Shown here: piece after piece, positions 47,739 through 58,740 of the stretch
Numbering within the stretch: the first letter of the stretch is position 1
How the letters are laid out: each line of letters begins with the position of its first letter
NCBI GenBank assembly: GCA_003254925.1
Contig: QANZ01041876.1
Coordinates: 167,674 to 231,673, forward strand
DNA length: 64,000 bases
Direction: 5' to 3'
From: Chamaecrista fasciculata
Taxonomy: Eukaryota > Streptophyta > Magnoliopsida > Fabales > Fabaceae
Translations under genes and position numbers: made by a program
The notes under the pieces: model-generated
The model's database searches: none
Told to the model about the DNA's origin: nothing
Seen by the model: only the letters and a program-made list of their open reading frames with translations

Positions 47739-50685
47739 ATGTCTTTGGATCCATTTGTCCTCAAAGAACTTGGTATATCTATTGTAATATACCTTATCAC
47801 CCACTTGTCCCTTCGCTTCTTCTTCCAAAACTTGATACAAAAACCTCGAAACAGAAAGCTTCCTCCAGGTCCCAAAGGATGGCCTATTGTAGGAGCCCTC
47901 CCTCTCCTAGGGAACATGCCCCACGTCGCCCTAGCAAAATTGGCTACCCAAAAGTACGGACCCGTCATGTACCTTAAAATGGGTACTTGCGACACAGTGG
48001 TGGCATCAACACCAAAGGCAGCCAAAGCATTCCTTAAGACTTTGGACCTTAACTTTGCAAACCGTCCTCCAATTGCAGGGTCTACCCATCTTGGATACAA
48101 CTCGCAGGACATGGTGTTCTCAGATTATGGTCCTAAATGGAAGCTTCTTAGGAGGCTCACCAATCATCACATGCTGGGAAGTAAGGCCTTAGAAGAATGG
48201 GCTCATGTGAGAGAATTCGAGGTGAAGTATATGGTGAAGGAGATTTACAATAGAAGTAAAGATGAAAAGAATGTTCAAGTGACGATTGTTGACTTGTTGA
48301 GTTGTGCAATTACGAACATGGTGAGCCAAGTGGTTCTGAGCCGTAGGATTTTTGAGAAGGAAGGGTCAGGATCGAAAGAATGGAAGGACATGGTGGTGGA
48401 GTTTATGGTGATATCAGGAGTGAATATTGGAGATTTCATTCCAAGTGTGAATTGGATTGATTTGCAGGGATTGGTGGGGAGGATGAAGAAACTTCATAAG
48501 AGGTTTGATGTGGTTTTGGAGAATATGGTGAAGGAGCACGTGACTTCTGCACGTGACAGGAAAAAGCCTGATCTGCTGGATGTACTTATGGATAATGCAT
48601 CTGAAGAAGATCCTTCTGGAGAAAAAATTAACTTCACTAGCATCAAGGCTCTCCTACTGGTAACTTCTCTATTTCCCACACTATTATTTTATATTTCATC
48701 AAATACCATTAATCCTTTATTGTTTCATATTTTACACTTAATTCTCATCTACTTTATTTTCTGTTCAAAATAAATTTTAATTTTTAATGCAATGTAATTT
48801 TTTTATTAAAAAAAGGTGGAGTGCTATTTAACCAAATACATTTTCTAATATTTGCGTAAAATAAGTTTTAAATATTTCACAGAACTCTTGAAGTATACGA
48901 CGATGAAGAGGTTGATTTCTTTAATCAATATAAAACTAATTACTTATTTTGCCAAGAAAGCTATTAATTATTATATAACTTGCTCTACACACTGCCGGAG
49001 GATAATTTTATTTATCTTTGAGATGTTAACCAGTAATATATTTTTTTGCCCAATTGACTTTTTTTATTTGTATCTTTCATTTTTTTATGTCTGAATATGT
49101 GCTGTTTTTTTCAAGTAACTAACCAAGTCAAGTGACGTACTAGTGATAATTAATAGTTTTTAAGTTAAATTTATGTTTTTCTTAACTGGAATTTCATTCC
49201 AGTATACTTCTATATGTTTATACGAATAATGGGGGTCCTTACTAAGATTAAGTCTATTGTCAATTATCGATGACTTATATATAGAGCTATATATATACTT
49301 ATATGTCTCTTTCACAATAGCGACCTTATAATTTATAATTCAGCGTCCATATTTTCCTAGTTTTCTTTTATCTGTTTTGTCCATTGATTCAAGGTTAAAA
49401 ATGTCTAAGATTCATGGACGCTGGAGGTTCTTTTTCAAACCCATATATAAATTATTATGATAAGACCAAGTCGTACAACTTCTTTTTAATACATGTATTT
49501 CTCCATAAATGGCGGCATTCTTGTACTATTAATATTTGATTTTGTTAATGGCCAAANTGTGTATTGGTGTTTAGATGAAAGTTGATTATTTGGTGTGAAA
49601 TTATTGAAATGGGTATGTAATGATTGTGGTTGGTAGATAGAAAGGTAAGAAAATTGATAAATTGTATAGGGGTAGAAATGGAAGAAAAAGTTGAAAAAAG
49701 TAGGAAAAAGTAAGATGTGATTCGATTATAATCAAAGTGTGTTTGGATGTGATTGTTGCTTAACAAAAAATCAAATTATGTCACTATTTACCTTAGAAAG
49801 CGTGAAAATCTGATTATAATCATATGCAACTTTGGAGGTGCTTTTTTTGTTTGGTCGACCGAACTCATTTTTGCCTACGAAATGGTGGACCGAAAGGACT
49901 AAAGTGTAGCATTTTTTCGAATCAGACCCCGACATTCAGTGGACCACTGAAAAAAATGGTCCACTGTTTGACACAAGATGACAGAGAAGAAAAAAAATAC
50001 TCTGGACCCGATTTTGTTTTTCAATTTAGCATAATTGATTCTCTCTCTCTCTCTCTCCCTCCCTCTCGTCTCTCTCTCTCTCTCGTCTCTTCTCTCTCTC
50101 TCTCTCTCGTCTCCGTCTCTCTCTCTCTCTCTCTCATCTCCGTCTCTCTCTCTTTTATATATACCTTGTGCATATTGGGGCTCTTCTATGTGAAATTAGA
50201 AATTGCATATTCCTAATTTTCCTCTTTCAATCTCTCATATCTGAATGAAACGTATACGATGTTGATTGCGTTGAAAGGATGGTAGGTCATTTCTTAGATG
50301 GCCTAGAAGAAAGAAACGACGATGCTCCAATTGAAGACGGAGGAGGAGACAGCAGGTCGCTGGCGTTGGTGCTCGTTGGAAAGCGAATCGACAATTAATT
50401 AATTAGCACCAATTCTGTTATTAATTTTACTGAAATGATCTATTGTGTGCAATTAATGTAGGCGCATCCTTGGATATCAAAATCAGAACGCGAGAGAATT
50501 TGCGGAGTGATGGATTGCCAAAAGCTAACACTTGAGGCGTGTACGCACGCAGCACAGAACAAGAGGCTTCCATTGAGAGCAGTGGTCCAAGTGGTTTTCT
50601 TTGAGCAACTTTAGCTTCGACATGCCGTCGCCGAATGTTCATACCGACAGAGGTGGAGGCTGCCACGGATCCTGGAAGACCCATC

Positions 50686-50737
<52 letters not shown>

Positions 50738-52566
50738 GAGAGGGAAAGAGAGAACAAGAAAGTATGGCCAAAATATTAATTTCTGTCCTAAATTATTTGA
50801 ACAAAATAACAATTTAACCCAATGTTGAGGTAAATTACCATTTTGCCCTTGTGATAGGTGATTGATTGTATTAGAGTATAGGTAATTATAGGTATATATA
50901 TATAGGGGTATAAGTGTAATTGAGTGTGTTTGATTATAAAAAATCATGATTATAATTTGATTAGAAAAAAAACGCAAACGAACATGCTTATTACGATCAT
51001 AATCATAGCTATCAAATTATAATATGATTTTAACCCAAAATTTAAAATAATCCTATTTGTTTATTAGATTATAATCTACAAAAATCTCATATTTTAAAAT
51101 ACTCAATTACTATTATACCCCTATTAACATATCTATACATAGTGCAAAAAACCGGACCGGTCATCAAACCGGTGGAAGGCTCGGGTCACTGGTTCAATGG
51201 TTCAACCGCTGGGTCACTGGTTTAACCGNAGGTTACTAGTTTAACCACTTGAGCCGGTTTACTTAAAAAATACATTTTCAAATATACATATTCATTAAAT
51301 ACACATTAATATCTTACAATAATTTATATATAAAGTAAAAATTAAACATAACCATAGGTCCATCACATACAATAAGTGTCAAATATTTAAGTCACACTGC
51401 ATAACCATAGTTTTAAAACCGGACCGAATATTGACTCGGATAANTTTTGCAATTTTAACCATAATAAGTTTTGTAAAAATTACATATTACCCCAAAATTT
51501 TTTTTAAAGTTTTCATTTTAGTCCATAGATAATATGTATCCAGGGACTAATTTGTAATTTTTTGAAAATTTTTTGGGGTCAATATGTAATTTTGCAAACT
51601 TTGGCGGGTCAAACNAGTCCATCTACAATATGTATCCAGGGACTAATTTGTAATTTTTTGAAAATTTTTTGGGGTTAATATTTAATTTTGCAAACTTTGG
51701 CGGGTCAAACCAGTTCATGGTTCACCGGTCTATCGGTTCAACTGTCGGTTGAACCGGTGACTCACCGGTTCAACTGCAATCCGGTATTTTCTTTTCTCCG
51801 GACCGGCCTGGGCTCCGGTTCACCGGTCGGACCGCCCGGTCCGATCCGGTTTTTAATACTATGGTTTTTATTCCTTGTATTTATCTTCTAATAAGTAGCT
51901 AGATATACTAACATATACATGTTTCCCTATTGGCAGAACTTGTTCACAGCAGGAACAGACACATCAGGAAGCATCATAGAATGGGCACTAACAGAGATGT
52001 TGAGAAACCCAAGCATCCTACAAAAGGCACAGCAAGAGATAGACCAAGTGGTAGGCAAAGACAGACTCTTACTTGAATCTGACATTCCAAAGCTTTCATA
52101 CCTTCAAGCCATTGTGAAGGAGACTTACAGGCTACACCCATCAACACCACTGGGTGTGCCAAGGGTAGCTAGCCAGGCTTGTGAGGTTGATGGTTATTAC
52201 ATCCCAAAGAACACAAGGCTTAATGTCAACATATGGGCCATAGGGAGGGACCCTAATGTGTGGGACAACCCCTTAGACTTCAACCCTGAAAGGTTCTTGA
52301 GTGGGAAAGGTGCTAAAATAAGCCCTAATGGGATTGAATTTGAGCTTATTCCCTTTGGAGGTGGAAGGAGGGTATGTGTAGGGTATAGAATGGCTATGAT
52401 GGTGATTGAGCATGTTTTAGGCACGTTGGTTCACTCTTTTGATTGGAAATTGCCTTTTCCAGTGGAAGAGCTTAATATGGATGAGCAGTTTGGAATAACC
52501 TTGCAAAAGAACGTGCCTCTCGCTGCTTTTGTGAGCCCTCGATTGCTTCCACATGCTTATGCATGA
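47739..52566 (+). CDS. CYP75A: Flavonoid 3',5'-hydroxylase-like cytochrome P450 (CYP75A)
   Basis: Two exons (47739-48659 and 51937-52566) joined at GT-AG after KALLL and before [10 protein letters not shown] give 516 residues, normal for CYP75A. It has an N-terminal membrane anchor (about 8-29) for the ER face, a proline hinge LPPGPKGWP (41-49), the I-helix AGTDTS (312-317), ExxR (E369-R372), PERF (424-427) and the heme loop [10 protein letters not shown] with Cys454. Internal text such as [21 protein letters not shown] and [22 protein letters not shown] is closest to CYP75A enzymes, which hydroxylate the B ring of flavanones and dihydroflavonols at 3' and 5'. Oddities: the heme loop is [12 protein letters not shown] where FGAGRRICAGTR is usual, and substrate-recognition site 6 reads GITLQK with Thr495, a residue more typical of 3'-hydroxylases. 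An R2R3-MYB-type site lies upstream. 3'-only activity is possible. Confidence 0.93.
50041..50155 (+). repeat. (CT)n microsatellite
   Basis: About 115 bases of CT repeats with CGTCTC interruptions. A (GA)n tract follows at 50688-50735, so the two could pair in the transcript. Confidence 0.9.
50258..50690 (+). pseudogene. captured fragment of an NPH3-domain gene
   Basis: Two exon pieces. The first, 50258 to about 50395, reads [20 protein letters not shown] then [13 protein letters not shown]. The second starts at 50462 after a splice-like TTAATGTAG and reads [33 protein letters not shown], then [16 protein letters not shown], a stop, and LRHAVAE. These are signature segments of plant NPH3/BTB proteins (phototropin-signalling family), in correct order but with the intervening exons missing. 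Located inside the CYP75A intron in the same strand, it is a relic and not part of the P450. Confidence 0.85.
50688..50735 (+). repeat. (GA)n microsatellite
   Basis: About 48 bases of GA directly after the NPH3 fragment. Confidence 0.9.
51135..51867. mobile_element. ACCGG-rich MITE-like element in the CYP75A intron
   Basis: Ends CATAGTGCAAAAAACCGG and inverted CCGGTTTTTAATACTATG. The left arm has repeated GGTCACTGGTT and GGTTCAACC; the right has GGTTGAACCGGTGACTCACC. A second CATAGTTTTAAAACCGG start at ~51408 suggests nesting. No target duplication is identified. Confidence 0.65.
51521..51712. repeat. 96-bp tandem direct duplication
   Basis: Two near-identical copies starting GTCCAT (51521 and 51617), each ending TTTGGCGGGTCAAAC. 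One N lies at the junction. The sequence also relates to the 54.8-55.3-kb foldback element (ATATGTATCCAGG). Confidence 0.85.
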
Positions 52567-52822
52567 ACCCAACTCATACATTGATTTAATGCTCAACAAG
52601 ATACTCAACTTTTGTAAAATATATACTTTCATCAATAAGTCTCATTATTTAGTAAAGTCAAAATAAAGTTGGCCATACTTTTATCTAAAGTTCACCTCAT
52701 CGGTTAAGATAGTATGTATGAGGTCCTGATATGGCTAATAAAATTCATTTGTGTTCTGTATACTTTTTTTTTAGGGTGTTCTCTATACTTGTATTTGAGA
52801 TTTGAGTTAGTAATAAAATAAT
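52567..52822. other. CYP75A 3' flank
   Basis: Probable 3' UTR; nothing else seen. Confidence 0.35.
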
Positions 52823-53236
52823 GGCAAAAGTACTTTTTTTTAGTCGATTTCTGTTGCTCATACTGTTCTATATACTTTCTCAATTCTGTCTCTAACGTTT
52901 TACATATTTTTGTCGATCTTATCATTTATTTATGTTCATCTAATAACAAATTCCAATAAATAAACAACAAATCCCATCGTAGTTATCAATTTGGGATAAA
53001 TTCCATCATAGTTATTAATTTGGGATAAAATTTGAGTTTTTTTTAACAATTTTACGTTATCTTATTAACTACTAACTACGTAAAGTCTACTATTAATTCA
53101 TTGAATAAAATAAAAGAAAACAATAAAATTGATTGAAAATATAAAATTTTTTAAGACAAATTTGATCCTAAACAAATTTTATGCACAAAATTAAAAATTA
53201 ACATAAAGTTTAAAGATAAAAAATGCGCTTCTGTCC
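52823..53236. mobile_element. MULE-type MITE, 8.17-kb family
   Basis: Starts GGCAAAAGTACTTTTTTTTAG and ends AAAATGCGCTTCTGTCC. The arms mirror each other. AAAATAA beside both ends may be a worn duplication. Confidence 0.55.
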
Positions 53237-54480
53237 AAAATAACTATAACATCCATTCTATGTTGACTTTGAGATTTAATTATTACTGTATGAGCGTACT
53301 GCGTACAAGACTACAACTGTGATGTTTTATTCTAATGAATTATTTTCTGTTGGAATTTTAACGGGTTATATACGAATACTGTGTACAAGGCTATATACTA
53401 GGATATATGATTGTTGAAGCAAGATTATTTTAATTTGAGTAGGTCTCCATGACTCTGATACAAGACAAATCAAATTTATCATTCACCACCTACTTTACTA
53501 TATTATAAGGCAACGCAATGTGACATGCCGAAGTGGAAACAAATTAATAATTTATTATAGACCTGAGACACACAAAAAATTTTGAAATATCAGCAGGCAA
53601 AAAAAATCAACTTACTATTAAATATGTATAAAACTTTATTCATAGCAGGACTTAGGGTGTGTTTGGTTTAACATTATCTTTTCATTACAATTTCATTATT
53701 CCCATTTTCATTACATAACTTAAGCTACAGTGCTATATGGGTGTTTGTTTTCTAATTAAGTCATTACAAAAATATCACTTCATTACAAACTCATTTCATT
53801 ACATATTTCATATCCAATTAGTAACATACCCCTACTCAAATACCTATAATTACCTATACTCTAATACAAATATAAAATAACTATTTAGCAAAATAGTAAT
53901 TTTCAATACCCTCATTTATTACACTTACAACTTCCTCTTCCTCGTCAGCTCAACGGGACTTCCTCTTCCTCGTTCCGCTTCCCGATTTGCCGTCACCGCC
54001 GCTTTGGTCGTTCCACTCTGGCTGAGGATCCCATCGACTTCATCGGTGCCTTCTGCTTGAAGTCTCTTCTTCCCCACCATATTGGTCCCTATCAGTACCA
54101 CTCTTTGTATATATGGTGGTTGGGTATAGATAAATTTTAATATGTTGCATATAGTTCCTATTTCAGTCCACTTCATCTTATTTTGCCACATCATGATCCT
54201 AGTTACTATGTCACGTCATACTTAACGGCTAAATATGGATGGAATTCACCAAGGGACTAACGGTGGAACCTTTTGAGAAGTTATGGGACCAAAATTGCAA
54301 CAAAAAAAGTTATGGGACCAAAATGGCAACAAAAAAAGTTATGGGACTAAAATGAAACCTCTGTCATAGTTATGGAACCAAAAATGCACTTAAGCCAAAG
54401 CAAAAAAACAAAAATGTGTGATTTATCCATTTTTAATTATTCGTCAGTTATGTCAAATAGGTTAATCAAAATACTTACAG
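53237..54480. other. intergenic with repeat debris
   Basis: 53650-53900 has MITE-like GTGTTTGGTTTAAC sequence. 53930-54080 is a GC-richer patch with no recognised protein. 54235-54400 carries GGGACCAAAA repeats like those of the MULE MITEs. Confidence 0.4.
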
Positions 54481-54502
54481 CTTCGATTAATAGCATAAAT
54501 TC

Positions 54503-54614
54503 TTAGTCAGAGAGCTTTTTGGGTTTTGCCCTGCTTTGCAAACCCTTGCTTAAGATCTTCAATTGTTATGGTTCCTCTGTTTTCAGTGTCCACTCCCTTA
54601 AACATCTCCTCCAT
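54503..54614 (-). pseudogene. EF-hand fragment, CDPK-like
   Basis: A minus-strand frame of 37 codons reads [20 protein letters not shown], then [10 protein letters not shown] and a stop. The spacing fits one EF-hand (loop [12 protein letters not shown]) of the type seen in calcium-dependent protein kinases. No kinase domain or other EF-hands are near, so it looks like a gene scrap. Confidence 0.55.
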
Positions 54615-54756
54615 GGGCCACTTCACCACTAGGCCCACTGGGCCCCCATCTGCCTGTTCTGTTCCCTCACGCTAACGCAAAGCAATTCTTCCAAACTTCA
54701 GACAAAACTCTAATAATCACTATTTATTATTTTATCCACTACTATTTATTGTTTAA

Positions 54757-55346
54757 GATAAATTACATTTTGCTATCTTATAGTTTGGTGATTTAAAAAA
54801 GAACACTTTGGTACTATGTGATATTCTCTGTTAACACTTTGGTACCTCGAGCTTTAATTCTGTTAGAAAATTAATGGAAAATTGAATATTTGGAGTTATT
54901 TTGTAATTTTAATCATAAACATTTTGTAAAAATTACATATTAACCTCTAATATTTTTAGAAAATTACAAATAGGTCCTTACATACATATTATCTAGGACT
55001 AAAATGAGAACTATAAAAAAATTGTGACTGTTTTGTAATTCAATCTTCTGTCCCATACTTTTCAAAAATTATGTTTTGACCCTAAAAAATTTTATAGTTT
55101 TCATTTTAGTCCCTAGATAATATGTATCCAGAGACCTGTTTGTAATTTTCTAAAAATATTAAGGTCAATATGTAATTTTTTCAAAAAAATTTTTGGTTAA
55201 AATTACAAAATAGCTCCAAAAAATTACCAATTTCTGTTTATTTTCTAATAGAATTAAAGCTTAAGGTACTAGAGTGTCACTTTTCAAACCACAAGGTACT
55301 AAAGTGAAATATGAGGAAACCAAAGGGTACCAAAGTATAATTTACC
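54757..55346. mobile_element. foldback MULE-like element
   Basis: Ends GATAAATTACATTTTG and inverted CAAAGTATAATTTACC. Paired arms around TTTGGTACC and the internal ATATGTATCCAGAGACC. Relatives at 34.0-34.2 kb and in the CYP75A intron. Confidence 0.6.
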
Positions 55347-55835
55347 CTATTATTTATTAACTTGTTGAGTAATAACCACAAGCCACAGCTGTCAAGGAAT
55401 CTAAGGCATAAGGCTAACCAAATTGAATTTCTTTTTTTTTTTAAAAAAAAAAAAACTTCATTTTTATAACATTTTTTAGCCTCAAATTGAAGGAAATAGT
55501 TAAATATTGAAGCCATGGTATTGTTGATAATTTCAATATTTATGATAAGAATTGGGAACTCAAAAAGGATGATGATTTGATAGGAATGAAGCTAATGTTT
55601 AGATGTTTAAAATAAATATTATAATTAAGATGAATAAAATCTTAGAATAATTGAGTGGTTGTGATATCCCTTGAGATTCTAGATAATATCTAGATAGATT
55701 ATTGATTATATTCCTTGATAATGGGTTATCTCAGGATAATGGGCCATGAACAATCACTCTCTTAGTTATTCACAACTTATATATCAACATGACAATAACA
55801 TCAATAGACGTGAATAGTGATTATATATATATATA

Positions 55836-56017
55836 GATTTATCTAACTTGTGCTAAAGGTAGATGTTAAGATTTCTTCTGATTGGTTAATAGAACATCTC
55901 ATATCTTTAAATTTACGAAAATTCATTTAAAAGATAATTTTTAATGTTTTGAAAACTCACTTAACAAATCAAAAGAAACCTTAATATGCGCCCTAGAGGC
56001 ACATGTTAGAAAGACCC
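55836..56017. mobile_element. small MITE, 'TAACATGT-GCCC' family, copy 2
   Basis: Same family and orientation as 16.08 kb; starts GATTTATCTAAC, ends ACATGTTAGAAAGACCC. Confidence 0.65.
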
Positions 56018-56035
56018 TATATGTATTTATATATT

Positions 56036-56218
56036 GGGTCCTTCTAACATGTGCCCTTAGGGCACATGTTAAGGTTTCTTTTGATTAGTCAAGTGAGTTT
56101 TCAAACATTAAAAATTATCTTTTAAATGAATTTTCGTAGATTTCAAGATATGAGATGCTATACTAACCAATCAAAAGAAACCTTAAAATGTGTCCTAAGG
56201 GCACATATTAGATAAATC
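56036..56218. mobile_element. small MITE, same family, copy 3 (inverted)
   Basis: Starts GGGTCCTTCTAACATGTGCC, ends GCACATATTAGATAAATC. Inverted with respect to copy 2, only 18 bases away, so the pair forms a ~380-bp palindrome. Confidence 0.7.
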
Positions 56219-57314
56219 CATATATATTACTCTAAAGTCCTTTTTGCCAAATTTGGCAGCCTTTATCCAATCCCCCAAACGCCACAAAATCTCACTGTTA
56301 ATTCAATGGTGAACCATGAGATAAAATTGTTGGGTTTAATAAAATGTTTAAGAAACATTAATAGTTTTTTTTTTAATAAAACTAAGGGTATTCACCGTCG
56401 AGAACAGTAACTAGTCCCTAAACATTAAGGAGGCGTTTGGTACACAGATTGAAAAAATAGTCCTGAGATTATGAACTCTGGACTAGAGTAATCCTACATT
56501 TGATACGCGAATTGAAAAATTAGTCCCGGAAATATTATATTACCAGGAATAACATAATTTCTTAAAAGTATTATAGTGACGGTTATGTGTTCAAGTTCAT
56601 GTGTCGCCTTTTTGTTTTCACTTTTTAGGGTCAAATTCAATTCCTAACTCAAATGCAAGACTTCTTTCGGATGATGATACGATTAAATAAATTAAAGCTC
56701 TATATTAATGACCCAAATATATATATGTTTGAATAAATTAATAATTCAGTTCTTTAAAAAAATTAAATTGAGTCTATTTTTTAACAAATTAAAAAAGTGT
56801 ACTTATTATTAGTTTTTTTATAGATGAAATAGTATGTCATTTCATTTTTTTAGGGATTAAAGTTTTAAAGAATATGTTGCTTTAATTGTTCAAGATTAAA
56901 TATTTCAACCTTTTAAAAATTAAGTTGTTAACTCAGTGTTCTTTGATTTTTCAAAAACTAAATTATTATTTATTAGTTTATATTTAAGAAAATTTATTAT
57001 TTGGTGTCTGAATTTAAGTCGAGTCAACTAATTCAATCCCTAAATAATTAAAATATACTAGTATGTCTTTAAACTATTGTAATTGTCAATGATTTAGTCC
57101 CTGAGTCAAATTTAAGGACCAAAACTATAAAATCAAGGACCAAATAGTATAAAATTAATACAAATTCTGAGATAAAAAGTATAAAATTAATTTAAATTTA
57201 ATGACTAAATAGTATTATTTAATACAAATTCATAGACAACAAATATAAAATTAGTTTAAATTTATGAACCAAACAATAATTATTAAAATATTTCACGGAT
57301 ATAATTCAGTATGA

Positions 57315-57516
57315 TTTTTTTTTTGTAGTAAAACGTTAGGTGAGTTGGGCGCCGGGGGCTCACCAAGGCCAGGACAGGCCTCAAGGGTCTATGAGCGCTT
57401 ACAGAGGTACTTACAAATTGCCTACAAACAAGGCCTCACATCGGCAGCGGGATTCGAACTTACGACCTTGTGGATTTTGAGTTGACTCCTTTCCAATTGG
57501 GCTAACTTTTGTTGAC
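57315..57516 (-). mobile_element. tRNA-derived SINE, copy 3, with 12-bp TSD
   Basis: The best preserved copy. On the minus strand: box A GTTAGCCCAATTGG, box B GTTCGAATCCC, the shared body, and an A-tail (T-run at 57316-57324). AATTCAGTATGA flanks both ends (57303-57314 and 57517-57528). RNA polymerase III boxes, tail and duplication make it a clear SINE. Confidence 0.93.
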
Positions 57517-58397
57517 AATTCAGTATGATTTTCATAACACAAAATGCAATGCATGACATTAAGGTAGAGTTATACAAGAGAAAATTGAGAATGAAAATGA
57601 TAAATTTAACAAGAAAATAATCACCATATAATAAAATTGCATTCACACATCGATCACTTCATTAGTTTCGTGTTCTAAGTTCTACTTCTAATCTTCAATC
57701 ATATGGTATGCATGCACATACATACTTATTAAAAATCTCACTAATTCTTTCTGTTTACTTATTAATTTGAACATTATCTGGGGACTCTAACCATGTCTCG
57801 CACTCTTTCAAGTTGGCGTCACTTTTATTATGGATGATAAAAAAACTCAAATTTAATGAAGACTCTAGAATTTTATTTTGTGGGTATGAGTCTGGATATG
57901 GACAATCTTAATAGCTTTGGAATTGAGTATAGTGGTATCCTATCCATACCCTACTAATAATAGTAAATATTAATTTTTATATATATAGAATATAACACTT
58001 TAATACTTTTTATTTAAAAAATAATAGATTTCAGAAATATTAAAATATTTTATTAATGCATTTCTATTTGTGTTTTTAATTTTTATTTTTAGTAGTTATA
58101 GATGTGAAATGTTGGATGAAAAAAAGTTTTATATCAATAAATAATAATTTATTTTAAATTTTCTCTAAGTCTGGATTCGAGTATGGGGATGAGAATTGAT
58201 TTTGATATCTGCTCATATCCAGAGCCGAATTCATGAATTATAGTATATACACTGCTCATAATCATCCCTAACTTTCACTATAACACATTTCTGGACAACA
58301 TAATTTTATATAAAATTTTAAATAATATAAGTTATTCATTTAATATCTTATTTAATACATATTTTTATGATATATATATATATATATATTTGGCCTG

Positions 58398-58740
58398 AAA
58401 AGTATGTCTCATATTGTCCGAAAATAGACATGTCATTGACTTTCTTTTTTATTGGAAAAAAAAGAAAGTCAATTAATTATTTTAAAGACGTGATTGAATT
58501 AAAAAATTATCTCGAGTTCGATTAAATTAATTGAGACAATTTTAAATATCGAGCAGAGAGCGAAAAAAATATTAACTTTTATATCTTTAAATTAGATTCA
58601 AACTCTCTATCAAAAAAAAAAATTCTTTTATCTAGTGTTGAAAGTCAATCACATCTTTAAAATAATTAATTGACTTTTTTTTCACAATAAAAAAGAAAGT
58701 CAATCACATGTCTATTTTCGGACAATACGAGACATACTTT
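58398..58740. mobile_element. MITE with ~90-bp inverted arms
   Basis: Arms at 58398-58490 and 58650-58740 (AAAGTATGTCTC, TTGTCCGAAAATAGACATG). No duplication recognised; superfamily unknown. Confidence 0.7.

Larger units (their letters stand above)
48660..51936 (+). other. CYP75A intron with nested insertions
   Basis: A 3277-bp GT-AG intron, long for this gene. It contains (CT)n-rich sequence, a captured NPH3 fragment, (GA)n, and an ACCGG-rich MITE with a tandem duplication. 48663-49540 shows nothing recognisable. Confidence 0.8.

Noticed and set aside
50427..50977. Open frames with LSLSLS or RERERE runs in the CYP75A intron
   Set aside because: Translations of CT/GA microsatellites and of the NPH3 relic in wrong frames.
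53925..54194. 89-codon minus-strand frame as a gene
   Set aside because: No recognisable domain and flanked by transposon debris; treated as a GC-richer patch of unknown origin.
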